Shown: positions 1 to 8,729 of the stretch, one piece after another
Layout: every line of letters starts with the position of its first letter
How positions within the stretch are numbered: position 1 is the stretch's first letter
DNA from: Spirochaetes bacterium ADurb.BinA120
GTDB lineage: Bacteria; Spirochaetota; UBA4802; UBA5368
Length of the DNA stretch: 53,082 nucleotides
Assembly: GCA_002069125.1 (NCBI GenBank)
Contig: MVZN01000017.1
Coordinates: 1-53,082 of the forward strand
Direction: 5' to 3'
The notes under the pieces: model-generated
Told to the model about the DNA's origin: nothing
The model's database searches: none
Seen by the model: only the letters and a program-made list of their open reading frames with translations
Translations under genes and position numbers: made by a program

Positions 1-11
1 TCATCCTACTC

Positions 12-36
12 AAAAAAACCGCTGTGCGTCAAGCGG
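12..36 (-). terminator. Rho-independent terminator
   Basis: Read on the minus strand, a 5-bp stem CCGCT/AGCGG with an 8-base loop is followed by seven T residues. It lies about 150 bases downstream of tRNA-Arg and is the first strong terminator after the tRNA-Pro/tRNA-Arg pair, so it probably ends that transcript. I see no gene between 37 and 183. Confidence 0.65.
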
Positions 37-183
37 AATAATGGGCCGGCTGTCGTTAAGCGGTTTTCCCGGCCAAGTCCTGTACACACGACCAAGCGCG
101 CGGCCATGCCGAAAAATCACCGACTAAACCCGAAGAAGCCCGAATGACACCGGACGGATGAGGGGGAATGAAAACGAGCCAAG

Positions 184-257
184 CACGCCCGCCCCGACTC
201 GAACGGGGGACCCACAGCTTAGAAGGCTGTTGCTCTGTCCAGCTGAGCTACGGGCGC
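184..257 (-). tRNA. tRNA-Arg (anticodon TCT)
   Basis: A 74-base cloverleaf. The acceptor GCGCCCG pairs with CGGGCGT with a terminal G-T pair. The D arm is GCTC...GAGC. The anticodon loop is CTTCTAA, giving TCT. The T arm contains GTTCGAG. CCA is not encoded. It lies 4 bases downstream of tRNA-Pro on the same strand and is probably co-transcribed with it. Confidence 0.95.
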
Positions 258-261
258 GTAT

Positions 262-335
262 TCGGGGTGATAGGATTTGAACCTACGACACCCTGGTCCC
301 AAACCAGGTGCGCTACCGGACTGCGCTACACCCCG
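262..335 (-). tRNA. tRNA-Pro (anticodon TGG)
   Basis: A 74-base cloverleaf. The acceptor CGGGGTG pairs with CACCCCG, the anticodon loop TTTGGGA gives TGG, and the T loop is GTTCAAA. CCA is not encoded. The gene sits about 70 bases downstream of the prolyl-tRNA synthetase gene in the same orientation, so the enzyme and its substrate tRNA are neighbours. Confidence 0.96.
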
Positions 336-349
336 GGTGTTCCTTTCCT

Positions 350-376
350 GTTATAATCGGCCGCGGTATGTGTCAA
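350..376 (-). promoter_or_regulatory. Candidate sigma70-type promoter of the tRNA-Pro/tRNA-Arg pair
   Basis: On the minus strand a perfect -35 TTGACA (371-376) is followed after 15 bases by TATAAC (350-355). The spacer is shorter than the usual 16-18. The predicted start would be about 8 bases before the tRNA-Pro 5' end, which fits a tRNA promoter. It lies just after the proS stop codon. Confidence 0.5.
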
Positions 377-404
377 CAGTATTTTTCGACCTTGCAGCAT
401 AGAA

Positions 405-2123
405 TCAGGTGTACCTTCCCCACTCCTTCTCTATAAGCCCGCGAATATGGCCTAAAAATTCGTCCTTTGGCACGCGTTTCGCTTCGCTTTCCGAGCGGAG
501 CTTTACCTCGATCTCGCCGTCTTTAAAGTAGCTTTTCCCAACGGTCACCCTGATGGGCATTCCTATTAGGTCGGCATCGGCGAACTTAACGCCGGCGCTC
601 GCCCTGCGGTCGTCGTAGAGCACATCTATCCCGGCGCCAGAAAGCATATCGTAGATCTCGTCGACGGCGGCGGTTTCCTCATCGGTTTTCGCAATAGCCA
701 CAAGGTGCGCCTGAAAGGGCGCCACCGTCATGGGCCACACGATTCCCTTTTCGTCGTTGTGCTGTTCTATGACCGCTGCCATGGTGCGGTTTACCCCTAT
801 GCCGTAACAGCCCATTATTGGATGAACCGCCTTTCCGCTCTCGTCGAGCACCGTTAGATTCATTGACTTCGTATACTTATAGCCCAGCTTGAAGATATGG
901 CCAACCTCGATCCCCTTGCGCTCGTTCATGGCCGCGCCGCAGCGGGGGCAGGCGTCGCCCTTTACGGCGGAGGTGATGTCGGCCTGTTCCGTAATCTGGA
1001 AGTCCCTCTCCGGGTTCACGCCGGCGAAATGGCGGTCCCTCTCGTTGGCCCCCGTGATCGCGTTATGCGCATTGCTTATGGCCGGGTCGAAAATCGCGCG
1101 GATTTTCTTTTTCGTCACCGGCCCGGCGAATCCCACGGGCGCCCCGGTAACATCCTCCACGACCGAATCGGGCGCAAGCTCCACCTCGAGCGCCCCGAGG
1201 GCGTTTTTAAGCTTCACCTCGTTTATCTCCCTGTCTCCGGGGACCACCGCCATCACAGGCTTTCCGTCGGCCAGATATATAAGGCTTTTAAGGAAGCGTT
1301 CGGCCCCGCATTTGAAGAATGCCGCAAGCTCGTCGATGGTCTTTACGTTCGGCGTGTCGACCACGCGAAGCTCCTCCGCAGGCCCCCCGCCCTTGGGCTC
1401 CGTCCGTTTGTACTCCGCGCGCTCCTGGTTGGCCTTGTAAGCGCAATCGGGGCATAGCAGAAGCACCTCCTCGCCCACCTCGGAGGCCACCATGAACTCC
1501 TCGGAGTCGCTTCCTCCCATGGAGCCCGTGTCGGCCTCCACCGGAATGGTATCGATACCGCAGCGGCTGAAGATATTGCGATAGGCCCTTCGCATGGCCT
1601 GGTACGAGCGCTCCAGGCCCTCCTCGTCCATATCGAAGGAATAGGCGTCCTTCATTATGAATTCCTTGCTGCGCATAACGCCGTAGCGGGGCCGGATCTC
1701 GTCGCGGAACTTGGTGTTTATCTGATAGGCGTTAAGCGGCAGGTCGCGGTACGACGACACTATAGACCGAACGGCGGCCGTAAAGGCCTCCTCGTGGGTT
1801 GGGGCGAGCGCGTACTCCTGGCCGTTCCGATCCTTTATGCGGATCATCTCCCTTCCCATGGCCTCCCAGCGCCCGGACTCCCTCCAGAGATCGGCGCTTG
1901 TAAGCTCGGGCATAAGGAATTCGAGCGCCCCCGCGCGCTCCATCTCCTCGCGGACTATATCAATTATTTTTCTGAGCGCCCGAAAGCCAAGCGGAAGGTA
2001 CAGGTACATGCCTGCGGACTCCTTTCGTATTAGGCCCGCCCTTAGCATAAGGCGGTGGCTTGTAACCGCCGCGTCCGAGGGGTCTTCCCGAAGGGTGGGT
2101 ACGAGGTATCGTGTGAATCTCAT
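405..2123 (-). CDS. proS: Prolyl-tRNA synthetase (bacterial type)
   Basis: Charges tRNA-Pro with proline in the cytosol. The 572-residue product has the usual bacterial ProRS length and layout: class II motif 1 region after the opening MRFTRYLVPTLRE, motif 2 around RDEIRPRYGVMRSKEFIMKD, an inserted editing (YbaK/INS-like) domain in the middle, motif 3 around GCYGIGVNRTMAAVIEQ, and a C-terminal anticodon-binding domain. The reading frame stays open upstream into the pit gene, but family alignment places the start at the ATG at 2123. It lies 134 bases downstream of pit and is followed directly by tRNA-Pro and tRNA-Arg on the same strand. No key residue appears to be missing. Confidence 0.95.
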   Translation of the reverse strand: MRFTRYLVPTLREDPSDAAVTSHRLMLRAGLIRKESAGMYLYLPLGFRALRKIIDIVREEMERAGALEFLMPELTSADLWRESGRWEAMGREMIRIKDRNGQEYALAPTHEEAFTAAVRSIVSSYRDLPLNAYQINTKFRDEIRPRYGVMRSKEFIMKDAYSFDMDEEGLERSYQAMRRAYRNIFSRCGIDTIPVEADTGSMGGSDSEEFMVASEVGEEVLLLCPDCAYKANQERAEYKRTEPKGGGPAEELRVVDTPNVKTIDELAAFFKCGAERFLKSLIYLADGKPVMAVVPGDREINEVKLKNALGALEVELAPDSVVEDVTGAPVGFAGPVTKKKIRAIFDPAISNAHNAITGANERDRHFAGVNPERDFQITEQADITSAVKGDACPRCGAAMNERKGIEVGHIFKLGYKYTKSMNLTVLDESGKAVHPIMGCYGIGVNRTMAAVIEQHNDEKGIVWPMTVAPFQAHLVAIAKTDEETAAVDEIYDMLSGAGIDVLYDDRRASAGVKFADADLIGMPIRVTVGKSYFKDGEIEVKLRSESEAKRVPKDEFLGHIRGLIEKEWGRYT

Positions 2124-2257
2124 GGTTCTGGTTCGAGCTCCTGATTGTTTTATATGCGTTCCGGTATTGCCTACCCGCACTGGATATACGGGGCCCTTCC
2201 GCTTGACAAGAATAAATTGATACGGGGGTTTCTCCGGAGAGGAAATCCGCGGGCGCT

Positions 2258-3238
2258 TCAGCGAACCAGTGTGTATGCAAGCGCCGAAATGGCCGCGGCG
2301 CAGGGGATGGTGAGGATCCAGGCCCATACTATCCGCCCGGCCACGCCCCAGCGGACCGCCGAGAGCCTGCGGAGCGAGCCTACCCCCATAATCGAGCCCG
2401 TTATCGTATGAGTAGTGCTTACCGGCACACCGAGCCCCGATGCTATGAATAGGCTGATGGCCGCCCCGGACTCGGCGCAGAAACCGTCCACGGGGCGCAG
2501 CTTCGTCACCTTCTGGCCCATGGTCTTTACTATGCGCCATCCGCCCGAAAGCGTGCCCAGCGCCAGCGCCCCGTGACATGAGACCACTACCCACAGGGGA
2601 ACATGGAAGTTATCTCCAAGTACGCCGTTACTGAACAAAAGCACCGCTATGATTCCCATCGTCTTTTGCGCGTCGTTTCCGCCATGGCCAAGGCTGTACA
2701 TGGCAGCCGAGAGAAGCTGTCCCTTTCTGAACAGATGGTCCACCTGCCTCGGCGCGTAATTTTTAAAACCGCGATACACCAGCACCCCGATGGTCATGCC
2801 GAGCAGCAGGCCTATGGCAGGGGATATGAATATAAACGCCACGGTTTTTCCTATACCCGAAAGCACAAGCGACTTCCATCCGGCCTTGACAAGAGAGGCG
2901 CCGATAAGCCCGCCGATAAGGGCATGTGAAGAGCTTGTCGGCAGCCCCAGATACCATGTCAGGATGTCCCACGCGCATGCCCCGAACAATGTGCCGAATA
3001 TAACTCCGGAGTCGATCACCGAGGCCTCGACAATGCCTTTTCCCACGGTGTTAGCCACATGCAGACCGAAAAACAAAAAGGCTATGAAGGTAAAAAAGGC
3101 CGCCCAGATTACCGCATAGCGCGGGGAGAGGACGCGCGTGGAAACGATTATGGCTATCGAATTCGCGGAATCGTGGAATCCGTTGAGAAAATCGAAGAAG
3201 AGCGCGAGAAGGATAAGCAGGACCAGCGTTACCGTCAT
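2258..3238 (-). CDS. pit: Pit-family inorganic phosphate permease
   Basis: Low-affinity phosphate (metal-phosphate) uptake across the inner membrane, coupled to cation movement. The 326-residue product is almost entirely hydrophobic helices. It carries the two family signature regions: FDFLNGFHDSANSIA near the N terminus, and SLGHGGNDAQKTMG in the middle with VPVSTTHTITGSIMGVG in the second half, an inverted duplication typical of the family. The start is the ATG at 3238; the upstream extension in frame is the tail of the neighbouring gene. It starts 2 bases after the stop of the DUF47 gene, so the two are surely one operon. This pairing is common in bacteria and archaea, with the DUF47 protein thought to modulate Pit. 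Confidence 0.93.
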   Translation of the reverse strand: MTVTLVLLILLALFFDFLNGFHDSANSIAIIVSTRVLSPRYAVIWAAFFTFIAFLFFGLHVANTVGKGIVEASVIDSGVIFGTLFGACAWDILTWYLGLPTSSSHALIGGLIGASLVKAGWKSLVLSGIGKTVAFIFISPAIGLLLGMTIGVLVYRGFKNYAPRQVDHLFRKGQLLSAAMYSLGHGGNDAQKTMGIIAVLLFSNGVLGDNFHVPLWVVVSCHGALALGTLSGGWRIVKTMGQKVTKLRPVDGFCAESGAAISLFIASGLGVPVSTTHTITGSIMGVGSLRRLSAVRWGVAGRIVWAWILTIPCAAAISALAYTLVR

Positions 3239-3240
3239 GA

Positions 3241-3867
3241 TCAGGCCTGTTTTACAAGGATGGTCTCGACGATGTTCGCCACATCCTCGCACTTGTCCAA
3301 CACCATCTCGGCCCCCTGAAACACCTCTTTCCATTTGATAAGGTGGATAGGATCGGTCGCCTCGTCGAAGAGCTTGCTTATAACGAAGTCGCGAAGCTGG
3401 TCGCCCGAGTTTTCCAGCCTGTTGACCTCGATGCAGTCCTCAAGGATGTTGTCCGGCTCCTTGTAGTCGCGCAGCCCCTTGACGGCCCTGACGAGGACCG
3501 TAACCGCATTGTCGATTATATCCGAAAACTGCATCATGTGCTGGTTTACCACGGAGAGGCGGTACAGGCGCATCTGGTTGCATATGGTATGTATGAGGTC
3601 TATCACGCTGTCCAATTCGTGGGCGAGGAGATGTATGTCCTCGCGGTCGAAGGGTGTGATGAAGGTTTTATTGAGCTTGTTGATTATCTCGTGGGTAATG
3701 TCGTCGCCTTCGTGCTCGATCTCCCTCATCCGCTGGACGGTTTCATCGTCGAATCGTCCCAAGTGGACGAGCTCCTTGAAATAGGCCGAGGCCTTTAACG
3801 CGCAATCGGCCTGGCGGTCGAAGAGATCGAAGAAACGGAATTCCCGTGGAATTAAACTGAATTTCAT
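3241..3867 (-). CDS. DUF47 family PhoU-like protein (Pit accessory)
   Basis: A 208-residue, highly charged, all-helical protein that opens MKFSLIPREFRFFDLFDRQA, typical of DUF47/TIGR00153 proteins. These are PhoU relatives encoded beside Pit transporters. Acidic runs such as EIEHEGDDITHEI and DREDIHLLAHELDSVID match PhoU-like metal-binding ExxxD elements. The family role is regulation of, or cooperation with, the adjacent phosphate permease; the exact action here is inferred from the 2-base spacing to pit. The ATG at 3867 is preceded by GGAGGAG at good spacing, which decides the start. Confidence 0.88.
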   Translation of the reverse strand: MKFSLIPREFRFFDLFDRQADCALKASAYFKELVHLGRFDDETVQRMREIEHEGDDITHEIINKLNKTFITPFDREDIHLLAHELDSVIDLIHTICNQMRLYRLSVVNQHMMQFSDIIDNAVTVLVRAVKGLRDYKEPDNILEDCIEVNRLENSGDQLRDFVISKLFDEATDPIHLIKWKEVFQGAEMVLDKCEDVANIVETILVKQA

Positions 3868-3928
3868 GCTGGCTCCTCCAAGGCTTGGCCCGCCGCCCTC
3901 GTCTCCCGGAACTCCCGGCGACGAAAGG

Positions 3929-3958
3929 CACATATCACTTGAAACGGGATTTGTGCAA
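3929..3958 (-). promoter_or_regulatory. Candidate promoter of the DUF47-pit-proS operon
   Basis: On the minus strand TTGCAC (3953-3958) and TATGTG (3929-3934) are separated by 18 bases, about 60 bases before the DUF47 start codon. It is a moderate match to sigma70 consensus. The rest of the divergent intergenic region 3868-4434 shows AT-rich patches at 3975-4030 and 4180-4200, the latter with TATACT at 4191-4196, that could drive glgX. I find no gene there. Confidence 0.35.
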
Positions 3959-4434
3959 TGATAAAACAGCCGCTTTTAAATAATTATTTTACGGTACGCG
4001 CCTGGATATTTGTTGACTTATTTAACTATGTTCGTAGCGCCGTACCGAGTGGCCCCGCGTCAAGATTCCCGCCGGGCCGGAACGGATTGCGATGAATTTT
4101 CGCCATCCTGTAAAAACCCGCGGGCCATTGCCCAATCCTCCGGTATCGTGTTCATTGTTTTCCTTTGCCGGACGTCCGCCGAATTAAAATTATACTTGAT
4201 TTCGGGATCGTTACCGGTAGATTCGCATCGGCCAGATTTGGAGCACTTCCCATTCCGGGACCTCTTCCGGCCGACAGGCCCGGAATATTTGGATATTTCG
4301 CTTTATACCGGTCGCCGCTCCGTCCGGACTATGGAGAACATGGCCGCGCGAGCGAACGATACGGAAGGCCCGGGCATGAAATATACGATCGGGTCGGCGC
4401 TCATCTACCGCCGCGTCCACCCCGGGGAGGAACG

Positions 4435-6558
4435 ATGAATCGAAGAAGGACGACGCTCCCCGGCTTTCCCCTTCCTCCGGGGGTTAAGCTCGATAAAAAC
4501 GGCGCCCAGTTTTCCATCTTCAGCCGCCATGCGCTCGCGGTAAGCCTCGTGCTGTTCGGCCCCGGTAACGGAGACTCGGAGGCTATAGAGCTCGATCCGC
4601 GGATAAACAGGACCGGAGACATCTGGCACATCTGGGTGGAGGGCGTCTCCGAGGGCCAGGAATACGGCTACCGCGTTCACGGCCCATATGAGCCGCGAAA
4701 AGGCCACCGCTACAACCGAAACAAGCTGCTCCTCGATCCTTACGCGCGCGCGGTGACCGGCAATTTCAAATGGGACCTGTCGGACGCCCGCGGCTTCGAC
4801 CCGGAATCGCCCCAGGCCGATCTGTCCTTTTCCGAAAGGGACAGCGCTGCGGGGGCCCCAAAAAGCATCGTCGTGGATTCCCAGTTCGACTGGTACGACC
4901 GGCAGCTCGGTACGCCGCTTCAGAACAGCATTATATATGAACTCCACGTAAAAGGTTTCACCCATCACCCCTCGTCGCGCGCCGCCCATGGAGGCACCTT
5001 CAAAGGGCTTACGGAGAAGATACCTTATCTCAACGAGCTCGGCATAACGGCCGTGGAGCTTATGCCCATTCAGGAATTCGACGAGGACGAGAACGTCCTA
5101 ATCAATCCGCTGACCGGCGAGAGGCTTAAAAACTACTGGGGTTACAGTACGCTGTCGTTTTTCGCTCCGCGAGGCCGCTATTCGTCGGCGGGCTCCTCGG
5201 GCGAGCAGTATTCCGAGTTCAAGGAGATGGTGCGCGATTTTCATAACGCCGGCATCGAGGTCATACTCGACATCGTGTTCAACCATACGGCCGAGGGCGA
5301 CCATCTGGGCCCCACCCTCTGTTTTCGAGGCATAGACAACACGGTGTATTACATGCTAAAGGAGGACCGCCGCTATTACCAGAATTTCTCCGGATGCGGC
5401 AACACCTTCAACTGCAACCATCCGCTGGTGCGCGACTTCATCCTCGACTGCCTTCGATACTGGGTGATCGAGATGCACGTAGACGGCTTCCGCTTCGACC
5501 TGGCCTCTATTCTGGGCCGCGACCAGGATGGGAACATCCTCACCAATCCTCCCCTCCTCGAGCGCATCTCCGAGGACCCCATCCTTCGAAACTCGAAGAT
5601 TATCGCCGAGGCCTGGGACGCGGGCGGCGCATACCAGGTCGGGGATTTTCCCGGCAGATGGGCGGAATGGAACGGCAAGTTCCGCGATGAGGTCCGGCGT
5701 TTCTGGCGGGGTGAGGCTTGCGCAAGGAGCGATTTCGCCACCCGCATTACCGGAAGCTCGGATCTGTACCGAAGCAAGGGCGGCCCACTTCACAGCATTA
5801 ATTTCGTGACATGCCACGACGGCTTTACGCTCAACGACCTGTTCACCTACACGGAAAAGCGCAATATCGAAAACGGCGAGGACAACCGCGACGGAGAGAG
5901 CCATAATCTCGGATGGAACTGCGGGTACGAAGGGCCCGACGCGCCGCCCGAGGTCGAAAAAATCCGACGCCGAATGATAAAGAACATGCTCGCGACCCTG
6001 TTCATCTCGCAGGGCGTGCCGATGCTCCTCGCCGGGGACGAATTCAGGCGCACCCAGGGGGGGAACAACAACGCCTACTGCCAGGACAATGAGATCTCAT
6101 GGATCGACTGGGGCTATCTAGAAAGGCACGAGGAGATATACCGTTTCTGCAGGGGCATGATCCGCTTCAGGAAGGAACACATCATCCTCCGAAAAAGGGG
6201 CTTTTTTACCGGCCTTGGCCTGGACGGTTTCGCCTCCCCGGACATCGAATGGGCCGATCCCGACGGCAAGGTCCCCGACTGGACCGCCGAAAGCCGAACG
6301 ATAGCCTGTGTCATCAGCGGCGAATACGCGATTTTCAAGAACGGCAGGCCGGACAACGACATCTACATGGCGTTCAACGCGGGCGTCGACGATGTCGTTT
6401 TTACGGTGCCGGACGCCCCATCGGGGAGGCCCTGGCTTATCTCGATCGACACGGCCAAAGAGCCTCCGGAGGATATTTTCGACAGGGGAATGGAGCCCGA
6501 TCTGAGGGGCCGGACGATTACGGTGGAGGCCCATTCGATGGTGGTTTTGAAGGCATGA
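4435..6558 (+). CDS. glgX: Glycogen debranching enzyme (isoamylase type, GH13)
   Basis: Hydrolyses alpha-1,6 branch points of glycogen or limit dextrin in the cytosol. The 707-residue product has an N-terminal CBM48-like domain (about residues 10-150), then the GH13 barrel. Catalytic residues are visible: nucleophile Asp355 in GFRFDLAS, acid/base Glu392 in IIAEAWD, and the transition-state Asp462 in CHDGFTLND. The motif VFNHTAEG is conserved region I. The frame stays open back to 4165, but the ATG at 4435 has GGGGAGG at ideal spacing and matches family N termini. It is a single-gene unit after a 567-base gap; no other glycogen gene is in the window. Confidence 0.93.
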   Translation: MNRRRTTLPGFPLPPGVKLDKNGAQFSIFSRHALAVSLVLFGPGNGDSEAIELDPRINRTGDIWHIWVEGVSEGQEYGYRVHGPYEPRKGHRYNRNKLLLDPYARAVTGNFKWDLSDARGFDPESPQADLSFSERDSAAGAPKSIVVDSQFDWYDRQLGTPLQNSIIYELHVKGFTHHPSSRAAHGGTFKGLTEKIPYLNELGITAVELMPIQEFDEDENVLINPLTGERLKNYWGYSTLSFFAPRGRYSSAGSSGEQYSEFKEMVRDFHNAGIEVILDIVFNHTAEGDHLGPTLCFRGIDNTVYYMLKEDRRYYQNFSGCGNTFNCNHPLVRDFILDCLRYWVIEMHVDGFRFDLASILGRDQDGNILTNPPLLERISEDPILRNSKIIAEAWDAGGAYQVGDFPGRWAEWNGKFRDEVRRFWRGEACARSDFATRITGSSDLYRSKGGPLHSINFVTCHDGFTLNDLFTYTEKRNIENGEDNRDGESHNLGWNCGYEGPDAPPEVEKIRRRMIKNMLATLFISQGVPMLLAGDEFRRTQGGNNNAYCQDNEISWIDWGYLERHEEIYRFCRGMIRFRKEHIILRKRGFFTGLGLDGFASPDIEWADPDGKVPDWTAESRTIACVISGEYAIFKNGRPDNDIYMAFNAGVDDVVFTVPDAPSGRPWLISIDTAKEPPEDIFDRGMEPDLRGRTITVEAHSMVVLKA

Positions 6559-6709
6559 GCTTTTACGGGTCATATTTGACCTTCATTATGTCGAAAGACT
6601 ATATCAGGGAAGGGTGATGCGTCGCTGTGCCCCCTTAAGAGCTCCCGACGAGCGCCGCACAAAGCGTATAGTTCTTGCCGACGCGCCGGGAAGACGGTAT
6701 TATTGATCC

Positions 6710-8461
6710 ATGATTACCATCCTTATAATCATACTTCTCGTGATACTCTTCATCCTCGCATGGGCGCTCTTCGGTTCCGAGGAAAAGCCGGGCGCAAAGG
6801 ACGCAAAGGAGGAGAGGCCCGAGGCGCTGCTTCGGCGAAGGGCAACGGACAGGGAAATCGAGGAAAAATTTCCCGACCGCCAGGCTCGGCCGCAGAGGCG
6901 GAAGAGCGACCTCGAATCCCTGGAGCACCTGAAGGACGTCGCCGACGAATTCAGGCTTCCATATATTACGGATGAGATTATATCCGAAGCCTCCCGCTTC
7001 CGGGTTTACCGGCGAACCCTGATGAACGCCGAAATCTACGCCAAAAAGGGCGATTTTCAAACGGCCACATCCCTCTACGAGGGGGTAGTTTCCCGGATCA
7101 ACGATATAGAGACAAACCGAAAAATCGAGGCGAACGTAGAATACCTCCGCCGCTATCGCGAGTACCTCAACGCCCGCAGAAAGAAAGAGGAGCTTGTCGG
7201 ATCGGCCTCTACCGGAAGGCCCAGGGAGCTCAAGCTCAGCCTCGACGGCCCGCTCACCATACCGGACCGCATCCATATCGGCCTGAGCGCCCCCATCAGC
7301 CCCCCTCCGCCCATCGATATCGACCATATCGCCGAGAGAATATCGCAAAAGCTCAATCTCGATCGGTCCGCAGGCCCGGATGACGAAGAAATCAACCGCT
7401 ACCGGGATGAGGTCGAACGCCTCGAGCGCCGCCTGGACGGCCTCTCCGAAGACCTCGCAGTTAGAAAGACAGGCGATGATGCCGGACATCCCCCGGTCGA
7501 TATGGACCAGCTCGCGGAGCGGATATCCGTCAAGCTAAATCTCGATAAACCGTCCCTGTTAAGCGACGAAAAGATCGACCGCTACCGGGACGAGGTCGAG
7601 CGCCTCGAACATCGATTGGACGGGCTCTCCGGGGACCTCGCCGCCCATAAGGCCGTGCAGGATGTCCAACGAAGGCCTGCGATCATAGAGGCGAAATACG
7701 AGTCCCCCTTGCCCGTAGTGCTCGATCCAAAGCCCATTTTAGAGATACTGGAAAAGCTGCCGGCGCGAGGCGGGAGCCCATCCCCTGAAGAACCATCTAA
7801 AACTCCGCCTTCCGGCACCCAGACCAGGCCCGCTTCGGCCCCACCCGGCCCGGTCCAGCCGGAACCCATAAAAGGCGAGGAGGTTGAGGATTTCCGCAGG
7901 GAGACCTTCACGCGCGACGAGAAGGAGACCCCGGACGAGTGGGAGCTTCTAAGCCGCTATGGGAAGGACGAGGAACAGCCTGCCGAGAGCCTTACGGACG
8001 AGGACATTTTCGAGAAGATACTCAGCGAAGATACCGGGAAGAAGGACGATATCCAGATCATCGGCGACTCACGCCCGGGTGAAGCGCTTGAATACGACGC
8101 GCGCGACTCCGAGAAGGAGAGGAAAAGAGAGGACGAGGAGCGCTTTTACCGCAAATTCCTTCAGCACAACAGGCGAAAGGCACGTGAACTGCCCATATTG
8201 AAGGTAAGCTACGATTTTTCCAAACTCCCGGACGAATTCAGCCTGGCGCGCGAGAAGAACATCCTCGAGTACTCCTACTACAAGTATAAGCCTATGCTTG
8301 AACGAGCATCCGAATATTTAAAAAAAAGGAAGGTCAAAGACGCCATCAACTATTACAAGGTGGTAATGTCGCAGAACATCCCGCCCGAATTCAAATCAAT
8401 GATCCGTAAAAACGTAAACGACCTCACCGAATACCTGGAAAAATATCTAACCAGCGACTGA
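6710..8461 (+). CDS. Membrane-anchored protein with TPR-like ends and an internal duplication
   Basis: I do not recognise the family. The 583-residue product begins with one strong transmembrane helix (about residues 3-20, rich in Ile/Leu), followed by a charged cytoplasmic-type region. Residues about 85-155 form helical TPR-like hairpins containing AEIYAKKGDFQTATSLYEGV. Residues 201-261 and 262-320 are two copies of a 61-residue unit (DxDxxAERIxxKLNLD ... RYRDEVERLExRLDGLSxDL), probably coiled coil. A proline-rich linker follows at about 365-390, then an acidic stretch. The C terminus (about 535-580) contains SEYLKKRKVKDAINYYKVVM, resembling the N-terminal TPR-like segment. This suggests a membrane-tethered scaffold. 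It is followed by the cNMP-domain gene after 268 bases. Confidence 0.8.
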   Translation: MITILIIILLVILFILAWALFGSEEKPGAKDAKEERPEALLRRRATDREIEEKFPDRQARPQRRKSDLESLEHLKDVADEFRLPYITDEIISEASRFRVYRRTLMNAEIYAKKGDFQTATSLYEGVVSRINDIETNRKIEANVEYLRRYREYLNARRKKEELVGSASTGRPRELKLSLDGPLTIPDRIHIGLSAPISPPPPIDIDHIAERISQKLNLDRSAGPDDEEINRYRDEVERLERRLDGLSEDLAVRKTGDDAGHPPVDMDQLAERISVKLNLDKPSLLSDEKIDRYRDEVERLEHRLDGLSGDLAAHKAVQDVQRRPAIIEAKYESPLPVVLDPKPILEILEKLPARGGSPSPEEPSKTPPSGTQTRPASAPPGPVQPEPIKGEEVEDFRRETFTRDEKETPDEWELLSRYGKDEEQPAESLTDEDIFEKILSEDTGKKDDIQIIGDSRPGEALEYDARDSEKERKREDEERFYRKFLQHNRRKARELPILKVSYDFSKLPDEFSLAREKNILEYSYYKYKPMLERASEYLKKRKVKDAINYYKVVMSQNIPPEFKSMIRKNVNDLTEYLEKYLTSD

Positions 8462-8554
8462 CCCCGTACTCCGACCCGGCGAACACTCCTCCATCATCCT
8501 CCGCTTTAAATTCGGAACGAACGAAATATTGTTCCGGAAAATCCTTGAAATGAC

Positions 8555-8582
8555 TTGATTTTATGCCGATTTTAACTAAGAT
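8555..8582 (+). promoter_or_regulatory. Weak candidate promoter upstream of the double cNMP-domain gene
   Basis: TTGATT (8555-8560) and TAAGAT (8577-8582) are spaced by 16 bases in the AT-rich part of the 268-base gap before the start at 8730. The match to sigma70 consensus is only fair. Nothing else is recognisable in 8462-8729. Confidence 0.3.
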
Positions 8583-8729
8583 CGCACAATAGAAACGCGG
8601 CGCGGCCCGCGGGACGGGACCGAAGCGGTTGTCTGTAGTCCGATACGGTCCTCTTGCGGGCATACGGAACAGATACCCTGGGACTACTTGGATTTCGAAC
8701 ACCTATGCGGCAAAGGGCAAAGAGGAAGA

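Noticed and set aside
168-356. A 62-codon frame over the tRNA pair
   Set aside because: It covers the tRNA-Arg and tRNA-Pro genes and is explained by them.
2124-2594. N-terminal extension of the prolyl-tRNA synthetase frame to 2594
   Set aside because: This stretch overlaps the well-conserved C-terminal part of pit in another frame and has no ProRS similarity. The conserved enzyme starts at 2123.
4165-4434. 90-codon upstream extension of glgX
   Set aside because: It has no similarity to GlgX N termini, while the ATG at 4435 has an ideal ribosome-binding site.
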